Shown piece after piece: positions 44,373 to 56,881 of a DNA stretch of 64,000 nucleotides. Every line of letters begins with the position of its first letter. Positions within the stretch are counted from its first letter, which is position 1. Origin of the DNA: Enoplolaimus lenunculus. Its lineage: Eukaryota; Nematoda; Enoplea; Enoplida; Thoracostomopsidae. Made by a program: the position numbers and the translations under genes. The notes under the pieces were generated by a model. The model ran no database searches. It was not told the DNA's origin and saw only the letters and a list, made by a program, of their open reading frames with translations. The stretch lies in contig JASANG010001564.1 in NCBI GenBank assembly GCA_030248215.1, positions 248,001 through 312,000 of the forward strand, read 5' to 3'.

Positions 44373-45149
44373 CACTGCAATAAACAAATAAGCAACAAAA
44401 ACACAAAACTTTTTTTGAAACAAAATGTGTTAAACGTCGAACAATTTTCACCACATTTTTATGTAAAGCTGGCCGAATGTCACTTTAACCTTTTAAAATT
44501 ATACTTGAAAGTTCAGCTTAATAGTTGAAAGCTGTTACCGATTTTAGTATTGCAGTCTTTGGACCAGAACCTAACTTATGCCAAAATTTGATATTTTTAG
44601 GTTAACTTTAATAGCTTCAATTTAGCAACAAATATTGCCTATGTGGTTTTAACTTACAAAACAATCGTTTTTAGTTTAACCCCGGTATATTTCAAAATCA
44701 GTAATATTACATGGCTGAGCTTTATTTGTCGGCGCAGCACAACTCAAAAGCAACATTAAAAATTATATAAGCCGTTTGTCTAAGTAAACCTAAGCCTAAA
44801 CATATATAAGCCTAATCCTAAGCCTATCCCTAAGCTTCCCAGACTCTAGTTCTCCAGCACCACTGGCTCCGAATGGCCCGGTCCCCGTAACTACGTGGGC
44901 GTTAATTTTTGTTATCAAAAAAATATACCGTTGCACTATTTCTCAAATAATGTTTCACTTAAAACATCGCCTGCAACCTGACTTTCATTCTGTTCTACCG
45001 ATACAAGACTTAAGCGCTGTTGCAAACAAAGGGTGATATCATACTGCTGTCAACGTTAATATCAACACCAAAAAAATGCAAACGAACAAGAATACCAAAA
45101 ATGGTCAATGCAACTTTGAGAAATATCACATTAAACCGTTTGTTAGAGA

Positions 45150-45330
45150 CCGTATTCTCAAATGTGTGTAGCACCTATTTCCAGTTGGTGATAGGTCTTG
45201 TAACTTTAGAACTTGTAAATGCTGAGGCTCAAAATTCAGCACATTGTTCGCATATGATTTGCTCTACTTAGTGAGTTTGCAAACTTATTACTAACTGAAG
45301 GTAGTTGCTATACACATTTGAGAATATGGG
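45150..45330. repeat. Family D inverted-repeat element, 181 bp
   Basis: CCGTATTCTCAAATGTGTGT at the left is mirrored by ATACACATTTGAGAATATGG at the right; the inner GTTGGTGATAGGTCTTGTAA word recurs near 10045 and 23245. Confidence 0.75.
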
Positions 45331-45973
45331 CCTAGATTACAGAAAAAGCTTCTACTTACTACTTAAAATTTTTTAAAAAAAAATTTTTTTTTTTTAAAGG
45401 TTTTTTAAATAAGAGAAAATAATTTAATACAAATAATAAAATAATAAGATTGTAGGTGAACTTTTTGTCTTCGGTTTAGTTTTAGACGTACTGTTATGTT
45501 GATGCTATTAGGTTTAGGAATAGTGTTACGCTTATAAAAGCAACATTGACCGAAAAAACATTGAAACGACACATATACAAACAAAACAATAACAATGTTT
45601 CAACGGGATCGCACGAAGCTCAGTAATAATGATGAAATGTTTGCATGCAGTTGCAACTTAATCGCAGCGTTAGTTCACTCGAATTCAAGAAGCCAAATAT
45701 CTGTTTAATTTAATAGCATTCTTAGTCGCTTATAAAATCGTAAAATTTATATTTACTACGGCTATCTTGTCGCCTTGTTATCCAACTTACAAGCTTTAAA
45801 ATTTTAAAAAATTTAAAGCTACATTCATTCTAGTCCACGCTATTTTGTGACTGTTTCAGTATTTGCAAAATTACTAAGCTAAAATTACTTTGATTGTTAA
45901 ACAATCTAGGACGAAGGTACTCAAAACATTTTTGATACTGGTTGAACAAGTTCATTTGAATTTTCGACTGAAA

Positions 45974-46125
45974 CAGGGCCGTAACAGTAGCAGGACCACA
46001 TTTCTATGCTTAAGTCAGTGTGTAAGAATCAGCTTATACCAAAGACTAAACAGAAAAAATTCTAAAAATTAAGCTTACACTATTACAACTCTATTACAGT
46101 CGTAGAAGTAAAACGTTCCGCCCCT
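45974..46125. repeat. Family B element, diverged centre
   Basis: CAGGGCCGTAACAGTAGC at the left and ACGTTCCGCCCCTG at the right. The CCTAAG tract is eroded. Confidence 0.6.
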
Positions 46126-46499
46126 GATCTTTACATGGGTCGTATTTTCTACGAATAACTATCACTGTAACAACCAAGTTGCACCGATATTTTACTGGTC
46201 GGACGCAGGATCAATTTTACATATTTAAATTATTTGAAGCCTTACTTATTTTCGCAACCGTCAAATATTAAAACGAACCTTTAAAACTATTGATCTTGGA
46301 TCCGGCCATCATATAAATCCACGGAGAACATTCTCAAGTCATTCATACCACTGTTGAATCATTTACAGAAGTATTCCTCGAAGTCATATTCTATACAATC
46401 AACGCAAAATAACCAACTACTCGTATCCTCACTGAAATTTTCGCCAAACTCGTTCCTGCCACACGCTTCGCGTACGGCGTAGCTAAGAAATTATAAACT

Positions 46500-46505
46500 T
46501 TTATT
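46500..46505 (-). promoter_or_regulatory. Poly(A) signal of the Dlx gene
   Basis: AATAAA on the minus strand lies about 57 bp after the TAA stop at 46562, implying a very short 3' UTR. Confidence 0.5.
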
Positions 46506-46561
46506 GCTATCGAGAAAAAAACGAAAATGATTTGTCAAAGGGACTCGCTTTCCAGCAGGCT

Positions 46562-48505
46562 TTACAACGGAGGTGGTGCCGTTGAATAGTGCGGATGATG
46601 TAAAAATCCGCTTGGTCCTCCGAAATAATAATTCCCTGCAAAATGGTTCGATCCTGCGTACGGATTAGCCGGATACGGGTAGACAGAAGGCTGGCTGACG
46701 CCAGCTGTCGCCACAGAGGGCATTCCATAGTGGCCTCCGTTGCCGCTTTGGCCACCTAAAGGAGACTGACCCGCAGGTAAAATGCCACTCGCTGTTGAGG
46801 CGTGATGATGAAATTGAAATCCACCAGAATAATTCGACACTGCTGTTGATAAATGTGTTGGGCTTGGTCCGTTAAAGCTATTTTGTCGACTGCTACTCGC
46901 ACTATTTGTCGGTAGATTCATTCCAGTAGCGCATTGAATGCTGTTAGCTATGTCACCGTTCAAAATGTAGCTACCTCCACCTCCAGTGTGATGGGCTGTA
47001 CCCCCTCCCCCGTACATCATACTTAGTTGATGTTGGCTTAAATCGGACGGAAAATTTGATTGACGGCTATTTGACCCGAGATTCGCTTGTTGTTGTTGTT
47101 GTTGTTGGTGCTGTTGTTGTTGTTGTTGTTGTTGTTGCAGATGCTGTTGTTGTTGAGAACTGACATGGTGAAACGACATAGCTAGTTGTCCACTTAATTG
47201 TTGTTGCAGCTGATGTTGTTGGTGTTGTGATGTATTAGTCGTGTTAAACAATGGCGGCTTAACATCAATAACGCCAGCCGCGGCCACCGTCGGTCCGAAC
47301 AGGCCTGAGCCAGTGATTCCGCCCCCTGTCGAGGCGACTCCAGAACTTTCAGAATGGGGTGCGCCTACCGATAGGCTATTCGGTTCTCCAATGGGGGCGT
47401 TCGGTTTAGGTGAACACAAAACCGAGGCTATTGGGGGTCTGTTCATAGTATCTTCTGGAGGTAGTGATGTGAGCGGGGCGTGTGGCGGTTGTTGTCGTTC
47501 GTGGGGCTCCAAGGGGCCATTGGGCCAATTAACAGGAAATGCCCTTCCATTAACGGTGCTATATCCGGTTGGGGGTCGATCTTCTGAGGAATGTGTTATC
47601 GAATAAATAGCTGGAGCTTCGTCTGGACGCGACGGAGACTGCGAGCAACACGGCAACGCTAGCGAGTTGAATCCAGATCGTTCTAGCAGCTGTTGGCTGT
47701 GTTGTTGCAGCAGTCCTAGCGGTCCGGGATCTGATTCAGCCTCGGAGTTATTTTTGTTTTGTTGTTGATTGTTATTATTATTAATATTATTATTATTATT
47801 GGCCCCACTACTACTATTACTACAACTGCTGCCAGACGAATGATGGCTAGTGTTCGCTGTTGCAGCATGTTGTTGTTGTTTGGCGTTTAGGTCACTTGTC
47901 GGACAGAGTGTAGGTCCAGAACGACTACCGGAGTCTTCTCCGGCAATACCTGACGTATTCAGTAGTATGTTCTTCGAATCGTCAACGTTCGAACGAATTC
48001 CTGTGCCCGGATCAGTCACCGGTGGCACCGATATCATACCACCAGATTCTGAGCCACCACGCCCTAAAATCGTGTCAGTCAGCGGGCCTGTGGTACCGCC
48101 AGCGAGCTGCGAAAGGCCCAATAAAGGTCCTCGAATGCCGTCTGGGTCATCTAAAGGCATTCGTGCCTTTGGGTCGTGCAAAAGTCCGGCGACAGTTCGT
48201 TGCCCAAGCAGCAGTTGTTGTTGATGATGATTTGAGTCGACGTCATCGTCCATGATGTCATCGATATCATCATCGTCGTCGTCATCAGGCAACGAACCGC
48301 CACCTGGACTGTTGCACATCATTGCTCCATGCCCGCCAAGACCACCGCCGGCGCCAGGCGTCCCGCCGGATCGATTCGAATCCGGCCCGGTTGCGCCGCC
48401 TCCGGAAGTCGCCAACGATCCGTTTCCAGCAGAAGTGCCGTGATGTGACGACGCTTTCATGACCTTTTTGTATTTTGAACGCCGATTTTGAAACCATATT
48501 TTGAC
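46562..48505 (-). CDS. Dlx: Dlx/Distal-less homeobox protein, last coding exon (647 aa of it)
   Basis: The exon starts after TTTCAG with VKIWFQNRRSKYKKVMK. This is the second half of homeodomain recognition helix 3, and RRSKYKK is diagnostic of the Dlx class. Dlx genes have a conserved intron just before this VKIWFQN, so the exon border itself is evidence. Dlx proteins are nuclear DNA-binding factors for TAATT-type sites in ectoderm, nerve and appendage development. The rest is low complexity: Gly/Ser-rich, a DDDDDDDIDDIMDDD acidic run near residues 75-90, Asn/Gln runs, long polyQ, and a Tyr/Pro/Gly-rich end (YPYPANPYAG, HPHYSTAPPPL). The post-homeodomain part is several times longer than in typical Dlx proteins (roughly 100-150 residues, from memory). 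It stays open for 1.9 kb. The homeodomain N-terminal exon and exon 1 are not found in the window, so the gene is partial here. Confidence 0.93.
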   Translation of the reverse strand, partial: VKIWFQNRRSKYKKVMKASSHHGTSAGNGSLATSGGGATGPDSNRSGGTPGAGGGLGGHGAMMCNSPGGGSLPDDDDDDDIDDIMDDDVDSNHHQQQLLLGQRTVAGLLHDPKARMPLDDPDGIRGPLLGLSQLAGGTTGPLTDTILGRGGSESGGMISVPPVTDPGTGIRSNVDDSKNILLNTSGIAGEDSGSRSGPTLCPTSDLNAKQQQHAATANTSHHSSGSSCSNSSSGANNNNNINNNNNQQQNKNNSEAESDPGPLGLLQQHSQQLLERSGFNSLALPCCSQSPSRPDEAPAIYSITHSSEDRPPTGYSTVNGRAFPVNWPNGPLEPHERQQPPHAPLTSLPPEDTMNRPPIASVLCSPKPNAPIGEPNSLSVGAPHSESSGVASTGGGITGSGLFGPTVAAAGVIDVKPPLFNTTNTSQHQQHQLQQQLSGQLAMSFHHVSSQQQQHLQQQQQQQQQHQQQQQQQANLGSNSRQSNFPSDLSQHQLSMMYGGGGTAHHTGGGGSYILNGDIANSIQCATGMNLPTNSASSSRQNSFNGPSPTHLSTAVSNYSGGFQFHHHASTASGILPAGQSPLGGQSGNGGHYGMPSVATAGVSQPSVYPYPANPYAGSNHFAGNYYFGGPSGFLHHPHYSTAPPPL

Positions 48506-49459
48506 CTGAAATTGAAAATATGTAATTAAATCTAAATTTAAAGTTGACTGTGTTAAGTTTTCTAAATTTGACTATGTAATCTATTTTTAAGATAAGTTGT
48601 GTGTAATACATAGTTTACAGAAAAAGTTACGTACATTACCTACTTATACCCTTATAGGAAGCTCAAAATACATTATAATAGACTATGCATCTTCCAGATT
48701 GCACTTGATACTAATTTGAAATAAACATCAATGGTGTAGCAGTCAAGAGGGGTAGGCAGTTGACGCCTTGCCGATCCCATTTTTTGAATTAAAAATTTTT
48801 TACATAACATAGAATAGATAATTTTATGAATAAGGTACCAAATTGTTCAACTTCCAGATAGCTTCTCACTTGCCCGGCAATTTATGACAATCCAGCCAGT
48901 GTGGACCCTCTAGGTTTTGGATCAGCTGCTGCGCCCTTGATAATCACATACATACATAGCATAGTAATTTGGACATAAAACACGTATACTTGGAACATTA
49001 CATGGAAAGAACTGGTTCATTCGGTTTCGAAGGTACATAAATTCAAACAGATACGATTCCATAGCAGTAGAGCAATTTTGCATTCCTGTATAAGTGCACT
49101 GTTTTGCCGTTCTAGGGTGTTCGTCATGTACGTATCTACACCTTCCATAATCTCTCTTATATCCGGATGCTTCTTATATCCAGTACTCTTATATTCGAGT
49201 CTAATTTACATACATTAACAGCGGCTCTAATTTTGAACAAGAGAAAATCTGACTTATATCCGGGTTACACTGTATGTGCTGGCGGAAGCCAAATTCACTT
49301 TAAGTACGACATTCTGTACCAATGGTTGCTTGACTATTTTTAGGTTTGTTGCTTGTTTTAAGCTTAGATTATTTACGCGACAGCTGCCCAAAGCGCCACG
49401 TTTGGCAAAAGGCGGACGTTTCGTCAATCTATTGATATAGCTGGTTAGCTTTAATCGTG

Positions 49460-49626
49460 TACCCGTAACCAGACGTCACCAAGAGGGACTCAGCCCTTTG
49501 GAAGAATTTTGGCCATCCTAGAAAATATTCGACCTTGTTTGTCGGTCATCGAAATCCATTGTATGTCGTCCCTCGTGAGAAATTTTTAGCCCCCTTCCAT
49601 GCGAACTGAGCTGGCTATCGGCTTGC
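49460..49626. repeat. Family A element, reverse orientation
   Basis: GTACCCGTAACCAGACG at the left and ACTGAGCTGGCTATCGGCTT at the right, with TTGTTTGTCGGTCATCGAAA inside. Confidence 0.65.
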
Positions 49627-51189
49627 CTTGACAAATTATTTTGTGCGATTCTAATTAGAAAAGTTGTATGTCCAAAAAATTTTTACACGCCGCGCGTGCT
49701 TTATGACGTAAGCAGCCTTTTTCGCATTTGTTTGTGGTCTGCCTTGTTTTTAGTTTTCAATCCAAAACTCTTCACAGTATATACCGACCTAAAACGTAAC
49801 GAAAACATTTGTCGATCGTTTGTTGGCTCCATAAAATGTTCCGTTTATGGCGCTACAATCGCTATTAACCTTCAGGTATAATTTCAGTTTATATTTGATT
49901 TTTGAAATGTCAATTTTCTCATAACACACATAGTTAACGTGGTGTGAATTTTTGTTAAATTTTAAGAAATAAAACTTTTATCGGCGTTCGGAGCATCATT
50001 TTTGAACGTCTTTCTCGCAGTAGTCAGGAGCCATAGCCACAAGGGTTCGTCAAATGGCCATGGGCCCCGTAAAGATACTGTAGCAAATATATGCCTGTTA
50101 ACTAATTGTTCGGTGACAAAAATAGGCTCACACGCAAAGCGAAATATAATTAAGTAATTGGTGGAACCCTCGTCAAACCAGAATATTGGCTAAGCATGTG
50201 GCTGTCAAGTATGTTAGGGCATTTATTTTAAAGAAAACACGAGTATTTAAACTGCAAACTGCATAATTTTATAGCAATTTAACACGCAATATTTGTTAGT
50301 TTAATGTTGTCGAAATTTAGTCGAACTTGTAATATTATATTCTTGTTGCCGATACTGTAACGTCTGTCTTGTATAAAATTCAGAATACCTCGGAGCTAAA
50401 GTTACGTAAAGTTTTATTGCTTGTAAAACAACAAACAAGTGAGTTTAGATTTAAAACAACGACCGGAGACACGTTTTAATTTTGGCCAGGAAACTTGAAA
50501 AAGCAAGAACAATTGTATGAGAAAGCAAACCTTTCGTAGCAGCATTCGGAGAAATGTTAGCGTTAGAACGCACGAATTGTAATTCTAAACGCTGCAATAG
50601 TGCCCATTATTCTCTAGTTCCTTTAGCAATCGGATTTTGAAACTTTAATTAGATGTAATATTACGGCGTGTATATACCACGTTTGATAGACTATAAAGTG
50701 ATATGGTTGTGGTTACATTTGGCGAGCTCCCAAAAACTTCTTGTGCCCCTGCAGTTTAGATTGTCTGCAGACGCTATTGTTATGTGAGAAATTCTTCGTT
50801 TTATTGTTTGTTATTACTCTTAAATGAGAATACAGTACCAAATATATAAAACGAATGAATAGTTTAAGTAAATTTTTTTGGCTCATGTACATTTTCCTGT
50901 CACAAAGTTAAAAAACGCCTAAGCATAGGCGCAGGTTTAGGTAATGGTTTATACAAACGTTAACACTGAAGGCTTAGGTAAACCTTTTTTGAAGCCTAAG
51001 CCTAAGTCTGCGATGGGGAGGTGTACGAAACCAATTTTCTGTTGATCATAACCCAAGCTTATAAACACAGATGCGTACATGTTTTTGGAGCTGTAAATAT
51101 GCATAAATAATGAGACTTAACTAAAAACAACCTTTAAACAAATTTTGGCCCTGGTATAGATGAGGGTGGTCGGGCGATTTTAATGCGGA

Positions 51190-51305
51190 CTGCAATAGAA
51201 TAGGCTTAAGCTTTAGACTATTTTTTGGTTGTGGTTAGCGTATAGGCTTTTCCTTACGCTTACGGTTTATGCGCAGGAGTATTCTTATGCTATATACTGT
51301 TCAGG
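51190..51305. repeat. Family B-like element, reverse and diverged
   Basis: GAATAGGCTTAAGCTTTAGA, then TTACGCTTACGGTTTATGCG and a diverged end near TGTTCAGGCTCTATTC. Confidence 0.4.
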
Positions 51306-51465
51306 CTCTATTCTATACACTGGCTTAAATTTTTAACTCTTGCTATCCTCCGGACGTTTTCGTTTTGCACCTGGTCCCCTATAGGAAAGTTTAAATTTTT
51401 TCAAATTTAACTATTAAAGCAATATAAGAGGGAGAATGAGCTGTTTTTCATGCAGAGTACATAGA

Positions 51466-51512
51466 ACGATATATATATCTATATATATACATATATATAT
51501 TCATATATATAA
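51466..51512. repeat. (TA)n-rich simple repeat
   Basis: ATATATATATCTATATATAT and similar, interrupted. Confidence 0.7.
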
Positions 51513-52434
51513 CATTTTAAGACTTGATTGATGTAACAACTAAGAAATATTGAAGTTTAACTGTTTGCACTCGTGTAAACACTATTACTTGTATATACTA
51601 CTGATACACGGCGTGCAGTTCATGAATATTGTAATAAAAATTTTAAAATTCCCCCCGTTTTCCTATGTTTTCAGTTAGACTTTAATGCCCCAAAGGGGTC
51701 ACAAACGACGCTTTGTCGTCTTTGAAATAACTCAAAATACGAATCATGGTCGAGCACAGAGGGGGCAAGAATACGAACCGCCACCATTTTATATTTATTT
51801 CTGTTCGGTAATGGCGCTAGTTTTATTGAACCATCGTTAAAGGTTTGCCAGTTATATTTTAAGGACCAATATTTTAGTGGAGTATTCGGCGTCAGCCCCT
51901 GCGGGATGAATTCTTTAGTTTAACCAACCGTTGTTTTCGGGATAGAAATAAAGTTTGCACAAATAAAAATTCAAAATTTTTTCCGTCGTACCACAGTTTG
52001 AAATTTCAAAACAATATCGATACTTCAGTCGTAAATGGCTTTTTGCAAGATATATATTTAAAAGATAAATTCCTGGTAAAATCTACAAAAGCAACAGACT
52101 GAGGTCTGTTTTGTTTTGAACCATTAAAGGACATCTTGCATTTAGTCGTATTTTTGCCTTAGCCTTAAGACTAAATTATGGTTCGTAATGCATAATGCTG
52201 TACTTAATTCTGGATCCAAAAATTCACGTTTAACGACTGGCATTTTTTGTGTCGACATTTTCTAAATGACCTTTTCAGTGGTGTCGTATTCTACTTTGTT
52301 TTTTGGTCGATTGGTCTAAAACTAGGAACCTTTAAACAAACATTTACCATTAAGCTACAACACTGACAGTCTAGGTAGGAACCGGGACTTCAGACCTTTG
52401 CACTAAGCAGCTGGAAAAGCGGACCTACAGAGCG

Positions 52435-52500
52435 GGGATCGAGCTAGCGGGTTTAGCATTCCGGGGCAAGCGCTCTACATTGGCGACACGCAGCCCGTAT
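52435..52500 (-). repeat. tRNA-like sequence
   Basis: On the minus strand TAGAGCGCTTGCCCCGGAAT and GCTAGCTCGATCCCCGC resemble tRNA D/anticodon and T-arm parts, but a complete cloverleaf is not formed. Probably a tRNA-derived repeat. Confidence 0.35.
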
Positions 52501-53422
52501 CTTCAACTGCTTATATAATTGAATCGACTATATTTGTCGACACGTATGCTGAAGACAAGCAAACTATACAGTGCAATACACTTTCATATACACGGACGGA
52601 CAAGCATATCCCTATGCTTACAAACACTAACCTCATTACAAAATAGGTAGCTGCAATTATCATTGAACTTCAAAGATCTTAGAGTTAAACAATCATGCGT
52701 ATTTCTCATCAGCGATAGTCTTTTAGGGTCCTTGTTTATCTCAAACCGTGTATTGACGTACCTTTTGTGTCCTATCCATCCTACAAATTATATTTTCCCA
52801 TTATACCTTGAAGTTTTATGCTGAATAAAGACGCGTCGTTTATTGGTTTTGGCGTATAGCTAATCATTATTATAGGTGCTATATCCATTTGAGAATAATA
52901 CAGAGCCCATCAAAATATTGTGTCACCAGTGTAGTTTGCGCCGAAAAATAGGACGATTGCACAGTGGTTTGTGATAAGTACATTACGTCTTTAATACCTG
53001 TAGAGCTTATATTAATATTAACTTCAATTATACTCAACTGAAGCATTGTGGTTATTTTGGGGGCCGTGTTAGGCCTGCAACCAGCCTAAGTTCCATTGAA
53101 AATGCCTATCCATAACTAAAATCGCCCTTTACAAATCAATAAACGGGTGTAATTAAAGCTTTTGTGGGCACGAGTTTTAAGCTGAATGCAATTCAGAGTT
53201 CTATAGGAGCCATAATACCTTTCAAAACATTTTAGTCTCAGTAACGGCCGGAAATCGAAGGTTCTAATGTGGAGAGAAAGACCTCGCAATTCAGCGTTGT
53301 TGCTGTAGCAACAAAATCATTTTGACCCCCCTCGCGTTGATATCGAACCTCGATCTTAAGAATACTCTATTGTGCACGATAGGGTCTTTAGCCCTAAGTT
53401 CAAAGATGGAAGTGAGGCGCGC

Positions 53423-53480
53423 GGGGGGGGGGGGTGGTCACCGGCAGGGTAGGGTCGGGGCGGAATTGGCCGGCTTATGG
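53423..53480 (+). other. G-rich tract
   Basis: A 12-base G run is followed within 45 bp by GGG, GGG and GGGG groups, enough for a G-quadruplex. Isolated in AT-rich DNA. Confidence 0.5.
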
Positions 53481-55944
53481 GGTAGGCTGCGTCGTATGAG
53501 GCAAAATGGGGTAAAAATCGCAAGACAAATTTTCTTTCGGTTTTGAAATTTGTAGCTTAAAAGGAAGCTGAAAATTTTTTCGACAGACTGAACATATAAA
53601 TTTTTATCGTTCGTTCAATTCTAAGTTCAGTATAGAACTGTACCCAATAAAGTAAAACTCACGCGAAGATAAATTAATTGCATAAAAAACATATGGAGAT
53701 AAGCTAAAAGTCGATGAAATTCAGTTAGTTTTTTATTATGTAACTGTTATTACCGTGGGGAAAGTAGTTGAAGCACAGTTTATTTGTGGTATCTCAACGG
53801 GCGATTGTAACAAAATCGTTGAGAAAATACAATTTAGCTCGCGGTAGGTACGTACGCAGTATAAGCCAGGCAATAGTTGGCCAGTGTTAGTTTTGGGGCC
53901 GTAACTGTAGCTTAAGCATATTAAGCCCAAGCGAAACTGTTTGCCTAAGTCATTACCTAAGTCTTACGCTTAAATATGAGGAAAAGTGTACAAGAGTCCT
54001 AGAATCATGTAATCAAATTATAAGGTGTTCCGAAATACTTTGACTAGAGACACATCACAGACGTCAATTTTCGCACGTGGGCCTTAGCGCGCTGAGTCAG
54101 GCTTGACCCAAGGCATCCGCCAGCTTATATAAGTGAACCGGGCCCGTATTATTGGCCGGTTTCAACGTGAATGATGAACATTATCAAATCGACATACTAA
54201 AACGGCATTATAACCTCACACACACAGAGAGATTTTCCTATTTAAACCGCTTAACCCTTTGGTACTGATCTCTTTCATGTACCGCCGGTTTACTATAATA
54301 TATCCTGGTTAAGGTTTTAATTGAATAATACCGACAGTATTGAAAACGCTTCAGTGGGCACGCGACATAATTGCCAGGTTTCGGCAATGCGCTACGCATA
54401 ACCGGTTCTCGTTTCCAGTCCGCAGGTTTTGGCGATTTCTTAGTTGACGGCGCAAAAAAAAAGAAAGACGTATATACGCATAAAAATGAAGGCAATACGG
54501 GGATATATCTTTGGAAATATGACGAAGATACAAAAACGTCACTTTTATATAGTTTATAATAACATAATGAATTTTAGAAGTCAAACAATTGTTGTCGTCA
54601 GCTCACAAAAACTATTATATAAAGTTATACTCTCCTGAAATAATGCCTGGCTAAGTCGCTGAATAAATGTCGCATTTGGTGTTGTGCCTGAATGCTGCCA
54701 TTGAGCTGGAGATATGCACATATTTATTTGATTCGAGTGATGCCGTACAATAAAGCAATTGTCGGGTAGTGAAGATAAAATAACGATATATATTTCACTG
54801 GTTAACGTTGAATTGAGATTCAGGCATATTTTTAGATTATTCAATATAAAGACAGTTATATGTAGAATTTGAAAGATTGGATAGCGAAAGCGCTGAAAAC
54901 GTAATCCTAAAAAGTGAAAAAGTAAAAAAATATAATACTTAAATTCTTAAAATAAAGCTCATATATTTCACTGAAATGTCCGACCTAATGGACTACCATG
55001 TTTTCAAAAATATTTCTCGGTGAGCATATCCGTGTGTACCTAGCACAAATTTCGTTGAAATTCAAAAAATTGAAATATGGCACAAGATGTAGCTCAGAAG
55101 ACCGTATACCAGTTTTAGCACCGCAATCTCAATTGCTGTTTTAGGTTTTTTTGTCAGATTTTAAATCGCACTTTAGCAAACAATTCGATATTGTATTACA
55201 AGTTTCGCCGAAGGCACAGAATTTTCAACTATCTTGCTTTTGTGGATTGGTCAGTTCTCCAAAAATTTTGGTCATAATATTTCGCCTAGGTCAGGGCTCC
55301 AGACACAACCGTCTATTCTTTATACCCTAGCCACAATAGAGCTAATTGGTCGCTTAGTCTTTGTCAGTCGCGGGCGCCGTCAAAATGATCTCATTAGTGA
55401 CGCATGAGTTGACAGTATTATGATGTCATAAATGACGTAATAATTAGCTTGAGATTTTGAACGGCGCAAGACATTTAATCGCACTGCTCTTTCTTGTATG
55501 ACATGGACGGAGTTTTGCGCCCCATTATCTGTCATTGTGGCAACACGAGATTCCTTGTGATTGTCGTTGCTTTTAAGATTTAAACATAAATAGCACACAA
55601 TGGAGAATATGTAAAAGTAAGAAGATAAATACTTGAAACATACATAAATGTATCATGAACTGAATTAAATTTGCGAAAATACGTTCAGTTTTTCACAAAT
55701 TTACATTTCAAAGCCTTAAAAATTCAGTAATTTGCATATCTTAAGAACGGCACAAAAAATTTAATCGCACAACTCTTTGTTGTATGACACAGCCAGACTT
55801 GGGGCCCCATTATCTGGTATTGTGAGAACCTGACGCACGTTGTGTGCGATTGCGGTATCGCTAGGGATTTCAAGAGCAAATCACATGCATGGCGACGGGA
55901 AAATGTGAAATGGTACGAATGTGGTTAAAAGCTCTTATTAATAT

Positions 55945-56215
55945 TTTTTTTTAATTTGAGATTAACATTAAAAACGTAATTCTTTTATTACTAAATTTTT
56001 TGATTTTAGAAAACTTACTTTTCATTAAAATTAAAAACATAAATCGCTTATTAATAAATTTTTTAATTTGAGAAAACTTATTTTTCATTAAAATTAAAAA
56101 CATAAATCTTTCAATAATCAATTTTTTAATTTGAGAAAACTTACTTATCATTAAAATTAAAAACGTAAATATTTTATTAATAAATTTTTTAATTTGAGAA
56201 AACTTACTTTTCATA
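55945..56215. repeat. 63 bp tandem repeat, about four units
   Basis: Units containing TTTTTAATTTGAGAAAACTT and CATTAAAATTAAAAAC repeat with a period of 63 bp. Because 63 is a multiple of three, a minus-strand frame stays open and translates as repeated KFSQIKKFINKRFMFLILMK, which I regard as a by-product. Confidence 0.8.
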
Positions 56216-56761
56216 ATTTTACGCAATATGTGATGTTTCAAGCCTTTATCACCTTTTTTCTGAAACTGATTAGTTTCACAAATTTAGTTCAGCAATTTTC
56301 GGCTAAACCGAAATCAGGAATGGGAGACCAAGCCTTGTATGCATCTTCAACGTGTTACGTACTGTGCCGAACCCTTAATAAAAAGATATTTAAACATTGG
56401 TGTATATAGTTTAAATACGTAATATATACTCATAAGCAGTACAATTTTGTAATTTCAAAAATAATTATTCAATAATCAATTGTCAGTCACTAATTTTTAT
56501 TCACTTGGTATCAGCTCCCCAGTATTAACAGAACTGTCTTTGTGTTGGAAAAGTTTTCTTGCTTCCTCTACTGATAAATTCTGTTTTCATTCCAGTAGAA
56601 TTAACTCCTCGATTTTACATTTTGCGTATACAGCTGCGTTACCAATAAAAACTTTTTTAAATTTCGAAACAAAATCCTCCCGGGTCGTCGGCAAAACTCA
56701 AATGTTTAAATCAAATTTAAAACATCAAAGAGGCCCCGATGTGTGCCTTCCGCCATCGCTG

Positions 56762-56881
56762 GCGGCCCGTTTCAAACATTTTAGAACGACCTTTAGGCAA
56801 AAACGATAAACGCCGCCTATGTTGCGGCAATTTTAGTTTTTGTCTAAAGGCCGTTTCTAAAATATTTTTGAAACGGACCGC
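56762..56881. repeat. Foldback element with 45 bp arms
   Basis: GCGGCCCGTTTCAAACATTT at the left is mirrored by ATATTTTTGAAACGGACCGC at the right, and TTTAGGCAAAAAC by GTTTTTGTCTAAA, with a GC-rich loop of about 30 bp (CGCCGCCTATGTTGCGGC). Confidence 0.75.

Larger units (their letters stand above)
38120..46499. other. Intergenic region between the Cys-rich gene and Dlx
   Basis: About 8.4 kb with no supported gene. It holds a SINE-like tail (38868-39040), families B (39264, 39968, 45974), H (40606), I (41244), A (42046), a 290 bp inverted-repeat element (43092) and two family D elements (44000, 45150), plus a repeated 40 bp word at 42752. Confidence 0.5.

Noticed and set aside
46562-48443. 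Plus-strand open frames of 60-124 residues opposite the Dlx exon
   Set aside because: They are antisense shadows of the long Gly/Ser/Gln-rich coding exon.
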